Origin: Lawsonella clevelandensis | GTDB lineage: Bacteria; Actinomycetota; Actinomycetes; Mycobacteriales; Mycobacteriaceae | Direction of reading: 5' to 3' | DNA length: 64,000 nucleotides | Assembly: GCF_001293125.1 (NCBI RefSeq) | Contig: NZ_CP009312.1 | Span: forward strand, 1,587,447-1,651,446 | Shown here: positions 61,032 to 64,000 of the stretch, piece after piece | Numbering within the stretch: position 1 is the first letter of the stretch | Layout of the letters: each line of letters begins with the position of its first letter | Position numbers and translations under genes: made by a program | Notes under the pieces: generated by a model | Told to the model about the DNA's origin: nothing | Seen by the model: the letters and a program-made list of their open reading frames with translations, nothing else | The model's database searches: none

Positions 61032-61071
61032 CCTCTCTAATATATGCGTGATAATGCATATATTAGAGAGG
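61032..61071. promoter_or_regulatory. Perfect 16-bp inverted repeat, operator or RNA switch of the efflux gene
   Basis: CCTCTCTAATATATGC (61032-61047) and GCATATATTAGAGAGG (61056-61071) are exact reverse complements around an 8-base spacer. The left end is the ribosome-binding site of the efflux gene on the reverse strand, and AT-rich hexamers inside it could serve as a -10 box. It lies between the efflux gene and the divergent toxin gene, so it could control either. Confidence 0.8.
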
Positions 61072-61112
61072 TGAAGGAAGATTAGCAAGGGAACCCTTCG
61101 AAAAGGGGAGAG

Positions 61113-61781
61113 GTGCTCCTGCTGGGCCTTGCCTCCCTGGAGCAGGCGCGTACTACGCTCATCGGTGCGCACCGCCCCTATCAAGTCCGCGCCGGGCATA
61201 CGATGAAAAACGTCATGACTGTGCGCCCTACTCCCAGTGTGCTCCAAGCCCCCGGACAGACACACCTCTACAAGAGAGGAAAGAGTGCCCGTAAGGGGGT
61301 TAATCCTCGTAGTTATTCAGCTGAGCAGCTACGTCAAGGCGGGATTGTCGGAGGGGAGGATCAGTGGAGCCCGTATGAAAAAGAGGTTGCTGTGTTAGTG
61401 GAGAAACGCAGTGGTGTTCGGTTGGAATACTGTGCCGCTCTCGGACAATTGCCAAGTGATACACAGGACGATTTTAGGAGTTCTCTTGGGCTGGGAGAGA
61501 ACTTCAGCAAGAACACCCCAGATATCGTCTGCGGGGACATCACAGTAGAAGTAAAACAGGTTAGTAAGACTTCTGAAAACCCGCGTAATGGTGTCACTGC
61601 AAACATCAGAAAAGCGCAGCATCAATCTGACCATGTTGTCATTGACTCGAGAAACTTCTCTATCCCCCGAGAAGAACTTATCGAAACAATAGAAAGCGAC
61701 ATTGACCCCGATCATTACCCGAAAGAACTCCTTGTTCTAGGCACTGATGATAAAGGCGACTATGAGCTAATACGGCCCTAG
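61113..61781 (+). CDS. Orphan CdiA-type nuclease toxin (PD-(D/E)XK-like)
   Basis: 222 residues if GTG 61113 is used (AAGGGGAG just upstream); ATG 61203 is an alternative. The first 65 residues match no family I know. The C-terminal half looks like a CdiA C-terminal tRNase domain: SPYEKEVAVLVEKRSG (helix with Glu), TPDIVCGDITVEVKQV with Asp137, Glu146 and Lys148 in PD-(D/E)XK spacing, then ANIRKAQHQSDHVVID. No secretion signal, PAAR, VgrG or CDI repeats precede it. The coding region from about 61370 on is visibly lower in G+C than its neighbours. An acidic small gene follows after 15 bases, as in toxin-immunity pairs. Function is inferred, not shown. Confidence 0.6.
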   Translation: MLLLGLASLEQARTTLIGAHRPYQVRAGHTMKNVMTVRPTPSVLQAPGQTHLYKRGKSARKGVNPRSYSAEQLRQGGIVGGEDQWSPYEKEVAVLVEKRSGVRLEYCAALGQLPSDTQDDFRSSLGLGENFSKNTPDIVCGDITVEVKQVSKTSENPRNGVTANIRKAQHQSDHVVIDSRNFSIPREELIETIESDIDPDHYPKELLVLGTDDKGDYELIRP

Positions 61782-61796
61782 AGGAGGTGTGTAAGC

Positions 61797-62180
61797 ATGG
61801 CAGATTACCCAGATTTTGACCTATACATAGAAACAAGTTCTATGTCGGATGTTAGAAAACCCCTTTCTACTCTAAAAGCAGATATTGTTTCCGAGTCTGA
61901 CCGGTATATGGAGTTCAGTATTGCTCGTCCTGGACAAGACGACCTGGAGGGTTTCGTTACCCGGAATACAGAAGAGGGCTCCAGTCAGATTATCCTGTCG
62001 TCATATGAGTTCACCGGGGGAGAGAGTATCTTCCTCGGATATGTAGATTTGATATGGGATGCTTTCGCCGAAAACACCTCATATGATATGAGACTTGAGC
62101 AATTCGGTGAGACGATATCCTCCCAATTCACCCGCTACCGTATCGATGGCGTTGTCTCAGAGGAGCCTGTAGCCGCCTAA
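61797..62180 (+). CDS. Candidate immunity protein
   Basis: 127 residues, strongly acidic and soluble (MADYPDFDLYIETSSMSDVRK to SEEPVAA), with no recognised domain. The ribosome-binding site GAGGAGG overlaps the end of the toxin gene, and the gap is only 15 bases, so the pair is one transcription unit ending in the terminator at 62202. Its position, size and charge fit an immunity protein that masks a basic nuclease surface. A small unrelated hypothetical protein is the alternative. Confidence 0.5.
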   Translation: MADYPDFDLYIETSSMSDVRKPLSTLKADIVSESDRYMEFSIARPGQDDLEGFVTRNTEEGSSQIILSSYEFTGGESIFLGYVDLIWDAFAENTSYDMRLEQFGETISSQFTRYRIDGVVSEEPVAA

Positions 62181-62201
62181 GAGCTTTTATCACCTGAATA
62201 G

Positions 62202-62232
62202 AACCCCGTCACCCCCTATTGGGTGCGGGGTT
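62202..62232 (+). terminator. Terminator after the toxin-immunity unit
   Basis: AACCCCG + CACCC (62202-62214, one bulged T) pair with GGGTG + CGGGGTT (62221-62232) around a CCTATT loop, followed by TTCCTTTA. A good intrinsic terminator. Confidence 0.8.
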
Positions 62233-62374
62233 TTCCTTTACCCACCGCCCGTAGCCGCGTGTCCGCGCCGGGCGGTGTGGTGTGTTTGAGCACCCTTTCC
62301 AGCCGGGGGTTGTGTGGTTGGGCACTTGACCCACGGTGCTTGTGATGTGGGGTTTTGTTGAGGAGAAGAAAATC

Positions 62375-62584
62375 ATGCCGGATCATGTGACGCCGAATGA
62401 TGTTGCCTACATGTCTGCTGGTGAGCAGATCCCAGACAATATGCAAGAGGAGCGGTCGGAGGGGCGAGAATTCACCCCGCCTGCCTCGCAGGAAGAGTTC
62501 GGTGGTTTTATGTTGTTGCTGGGCTTCCTCGCTTTTTTCGTGCGTTTTCGTGGCTACATTTTGGCTACATCTGGTGCATTTTAG
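62375..62584 (+). CDS. Small hypothetical protein with one membrane segment
   Basis: 69 residues, MPDHVTPNDVAYMSAGEQ to ILATSGAF. The first 45 residues are hydrophilic and the end has a hydrophobic stretch, FGGFMLLLGFLAFFVRF. ATG 62375 has AGGAGAAG 6 bases upstream. No family is recognised. It lies in the accessory island between the toxin unit and tRNA-Met and could be a remnant or a real small gene; the evidence is only the ribosome-binding site and the membrane stretch. Confidence 0.35.
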   Translation: MPDHVTPNDVAYMSAGEQIPDNMQEERSEGREFTPPASQEEFGGFMLLLGFLAFFVRFRGYILATSGAF

Positions 62585-62639
62585 AGCCTTTTTATGCCCC
62601 CTCGTGCCCCCTCAAGCACCTACCAAAAATGTAGTGAAA

Positions 62640-62677
62640 CCCCTGGTGAAACAGCAATTATGCCGATCTACCAGGGG
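62640..62677 (-). terminator. Hairpin downstream of tRNA-Met
   Basis: CCCCTGGT (62640-62647) pairs with ACCAGGGG (62670-62677), 8 bp with a 22-nt loop. Read on the reverse strand it follows the tRNA 3' end by 10 bases and is followed by TTTCAC. Confidence 0.5.
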
Positions 62678-62687
62678 CTTTGAAAAG

Positions 62688-62761
62688 TGCGCCTGCTGGG
62701 GCTCGAACCCAGGACCAAATGATTATGAGTCATCTGCTCTAACCGACTGAGCTACAGGCAC
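62688..62761 (-). tRNA. tRNA-Met (CAU), probably elongator
   Basis: 74 nt on the reverse strand. Acceptor GTGCCTG/CAGGCGC (one G-U pair), D arm with AGTCGGTTA, anticodon loop CTCATAA with CAT (plus-strand 62725-62727), T arm with GTTCGAG, discriminator A, CCA not encoded. The first acceptor pair is G-C, unlike initiator tRNAs. tRNA-Ile2, which also has a genomic CAT anticodon, is not excluded. Confidence 0.92.
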
Positions 62762-63077
62762 GTACTCCTCTGCTGTGAGAACAGAAATGAGCGTATCCAG
62801 TGTAGCGCGTTACTAGCTAAACCTCCGCTTCGGTAGGGCGCTATCGTTGCCGGTTGCTGGTGATACTGATGTTACTGAAGTTTATTAAAGTTAAAAATGT
62901 GCTTTTACCTGCGAATTTTTTTAAAAATAACGCGGCGTGTCGGAGGTTCAATCGAAGAAAAGTCTCAACCTTTAGTGCAAACTTGAACGTGACAAGAGAA
63001 AAGTGCACACACCTCCGAATAGGACGTACTGCGTTGGGGAAGACGTCATACGTCTCAGAAGAAGAAGGAGGTGCGGC
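62762..63077. other. 316-base region between tRNA-Met and the DUF3145 gene
   Basis: No gene is supported. It contains an AT-rich stretch (about 62861-62935) and GACGT/ACGTC arms near 63042-63055. It should hold the divergent promoters of tRNA-Met and the DUF3145 gene, but I cannot name boxes with confidence. Confidence 0.45.
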
Positions 63078-63593
63078 GTGCACGTCGCTACACCATTTGT
63101 TGATGCCACCACTGGGGTGGTGTCCCTTTATGCTGCCCCCGCAGCGCTTTGCCCGCGGATCGAGCAGGTCCTGGCTCGTACCTTACAAGCAGCCCTCCCT
63201 ACCCGGCGGCTCGTGTGGCACACTGTGGAAGGCCGTCCAGGTATGCTCCGCACCTCTGTCGACTGGATCGGACCAGTTGGCAGTGGGCAAGCCCTCGCTG
63301 AAGCCCTCGCAGAGTGGCCCATTCTTTCCTTTGATGTCACTGAAGATGCCACTGAAAGCTGGAACGGCCAGCGTTTCAGCCATACTCCAGATCTCGGTCT
63401 CTGGCGGGGGGAGACAAATGCTTCGGGTGACGTCGTTGTCTCCGAAAACCGACTTCGCGAAATTATGCGTGCTGGTGATCTTGAGCATGGCATCGAACTC
63501 GCACTCGGCACGGCATGGGATGAGTCTCTTGACACGCTTCGCCAAGAACAGCCTTCTAGTATAGACGTCACCTGGCTGTCCGCCGTCGGTTAA
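63078..63593 (+). CDS. DUF3145 family protein
   Basis: 171 residues. The N-terminus VHVATPFVDATTGVVSLYAAPAALCPRIEQVL followed by WIGPVGSGQALAEALAEWPILSFDVTED matches the DUF3145 family of Actinobacteria as I know it. There is no signal peptide or membrane segment; function unknown. GTG 63078 has AAGGAGG (63065-63071) at 6-base spacing and is preferred to the longer in-frame start at 63003. It is convergent with the acyl carrier protein gene. Confidence 0.8.
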   Translation: MHVATPFVDATTGVVSLYAAPAALCPRIEQVLARTLQAALPTRRLVWHTVEGRPGMLRTSVDWIGPVGSGQALAEALAEWPILSFDVTEDATESWNGQRFSHTPDLGLWRGETNASGDVVVSENRLREIMRAGDLEHGIELALGTAWDESLDTLRQEQPSSIDVTWLSAVG

Positions 63594-63628
63594 ACCACCT
63601 ACGCACCCCCTCTTTTCCTCTTCACAAA

Positions 63629-63668
63629 AACTGTGGTGGGCACCCGCAACGGAGTGCCCACCACAGTT
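63629..63668. terminator. Bidirectional terminator between the DUF3145 gene and acpP
   Basis: AACTGTGGTGGGCAC (63629-63643) pairs perfectly with GTGCCCACCACAGTT (63654-63668), 15 bp with a 10-nt loop. It is flanked by CAAAA on the left and CGTTTTT on the right, so it can serve both genes. Confidence 0.9.
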
Positions 63669-63717
63669 CGTTTTTCACCGTTATTATTCCTTTGTTAGTG
63701 GAGATAACAGCACGTTA

Positions 63718-63975
63718 TCAGGATCGCCCCACAGTGACTCGTTTAATGTAATCGACGACATCGCGTACCGTGCCCATACCTTTCATTCGCTCATCGGGAA
63801 TTTCAATGCCGTACTTGTCCTCGGTCTGAACAGCAATTTCTACCATCGACAGGGAATCTACGTCCAGGTCATCCACAAACTTTTTGTCTGGAGTTACCTC
63901 AGTCTGTTCAATACCGGTGACTTCCTCGATGATCTCGGCAAGGCCAGCAACGATGTCTCTTTCATCAGCAGCCAT
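63718..63975 (-). CDS. acpP: Acyl carrier protein (AcpM-like)
   Basis: Carries growing acyl chains for fatty-acid synthase II; 85 residues. The phosphopantetheine Ser41 is in DLDVDSLSM, with the usual acidic helices around it (FVDDLDVDSLSMVEIAVQ, DKYGIEIPDERM). GGAAAGG lies 9 bases before the ATG on the reverse strand. In mycobacteria the equivalent AcpM works in mycolate synthesis; whether that applies here depends on genes outside the window. Confidence 0.95.
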   Translation of the reverse strand: MAADERDIVAGLAEIIEEVTGIEQTEVTPDKKFVDDLDVDSLSMVEIAVQTEDKYGIEIPDERMKGMGTVRDVVDYIKRVTVGRS

Positions 63976-64000
63976 CTGCGGTGCTTTCCTTTCCGTCTAG

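Noticed and set aside
62397-62750. Longer open frame across the island end and tRNA-Met as an integrase remnant
   Set aside because: The translation shows no tyrosine-recombinase motifs (no R..HxxR..Y), and the frame runs through the tRNA gene.
62854-63564. Open frame of 236 codons overlapping the DUF3145 gene in another frame
   Set aside because: No family features or ribosome-binding site; the DUF3145 frame has both.

Overview
The window is one long, mostly co-oriented block of bacterial housekeeping genes from an actinobacterium, most probably of the order Mycobacteriales. I infer this from gene order. The run tig-clpP1-clpP2-clpX, valS-folC, ndk-rne-rplU-rpmA-obgE-proB, proA-nadD-rsfS-gpgP-octT-comEA-comEC-holA-rpsT, lepA, hemW-hrcA-dnaJ-rsmE-phoH-ybeY-CBS-era-recO-uppS-arsR-glyS and dgt-dnaG has the same order that I recall from the Mycobacterium tuberculosis Rv2462c-to-Rv2343c segment, with many genes missing between the blocks. 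Moderately high G+C, frequent GTG starts, an N-terminally extended RNase E, an AcpM-like acyl carrier protein, a DUF3145 protein and the GpgP/OctT pair all fit. The compaction suggests a reduced-genome relative (Corynebacterium/Lawsonella-like). The genus is not provable from sequence reading alone.

Layout. 1-3.7 kb: protein quality control (trigger factor, two ClpP subunits, ClpX). 4-10 kb: malate dehydrogenase, ValRS, and a FolC with a long acidic N-terminal extension. 10.2-17.9 kb: Ndk, RNase E/G, L21, L27, Obg, ProB. 18-23.2 kb: a lineage-specific insert with two tandem Tat-exported metallophosphoesterases (the second missing its catalytic core), a YibE/F-like membrane protein and a membrane-anchored hypothetical protein. 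23.3-31.5 kb: ProA, NadD, RsfS, GpgP, OctT, ComEA, ComEC, HolA, S20. 31.7-39.8 kb: PemK-like protein, LepA, carboxylesterase, M3 peptidase, a small membrane protein, HemW. 39.8-48.6 kb: CIRCE-controlled hrcA with dnaJ, then rsmE, phoH, ybeY, CBS protein, era, recO, uppS, largely overlapping or tightly spaced. 48.6-59.9 kb: ArsR regulator, GlyRS, TRIC-like channel, TPM/coiled-coil protein, dGTPase, primase, tRNA-Asn, ABC-F protein, methyltransferase. 60-61.1 kb: a His-rich cation-efflux transporter behind a perfect 16-bp inverted repeat. 61.1-62.7 kb: a small accessory island (orphan CdiA-type toxin, candidate immunity gene, small membrane ORF) ending at tRNA-Met. 63-64 kb: DUF3145 protein and acyl carrier protein.

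Functionally the window is dominated by translation, ribosome assembly, proteolysis and replication genes. The candidates for something undescribed are: (1) the free-standing toxin/immunity pair between the metal-efflux gene and tRNA-Met; (2) the duplicated secreted phosphoesterase with a precise in-frame loss of its metal-binding core; (3) the roughly 230-residue acidic extension of FolC; (4) a DnaG whose zinc-binding domain keeps only one of four expected ligands; and (5) the large perfect inverted repeat that contains the ribosome-binding site of the efflux gene. Calls rest on motif recognition by eye; no database search was run.
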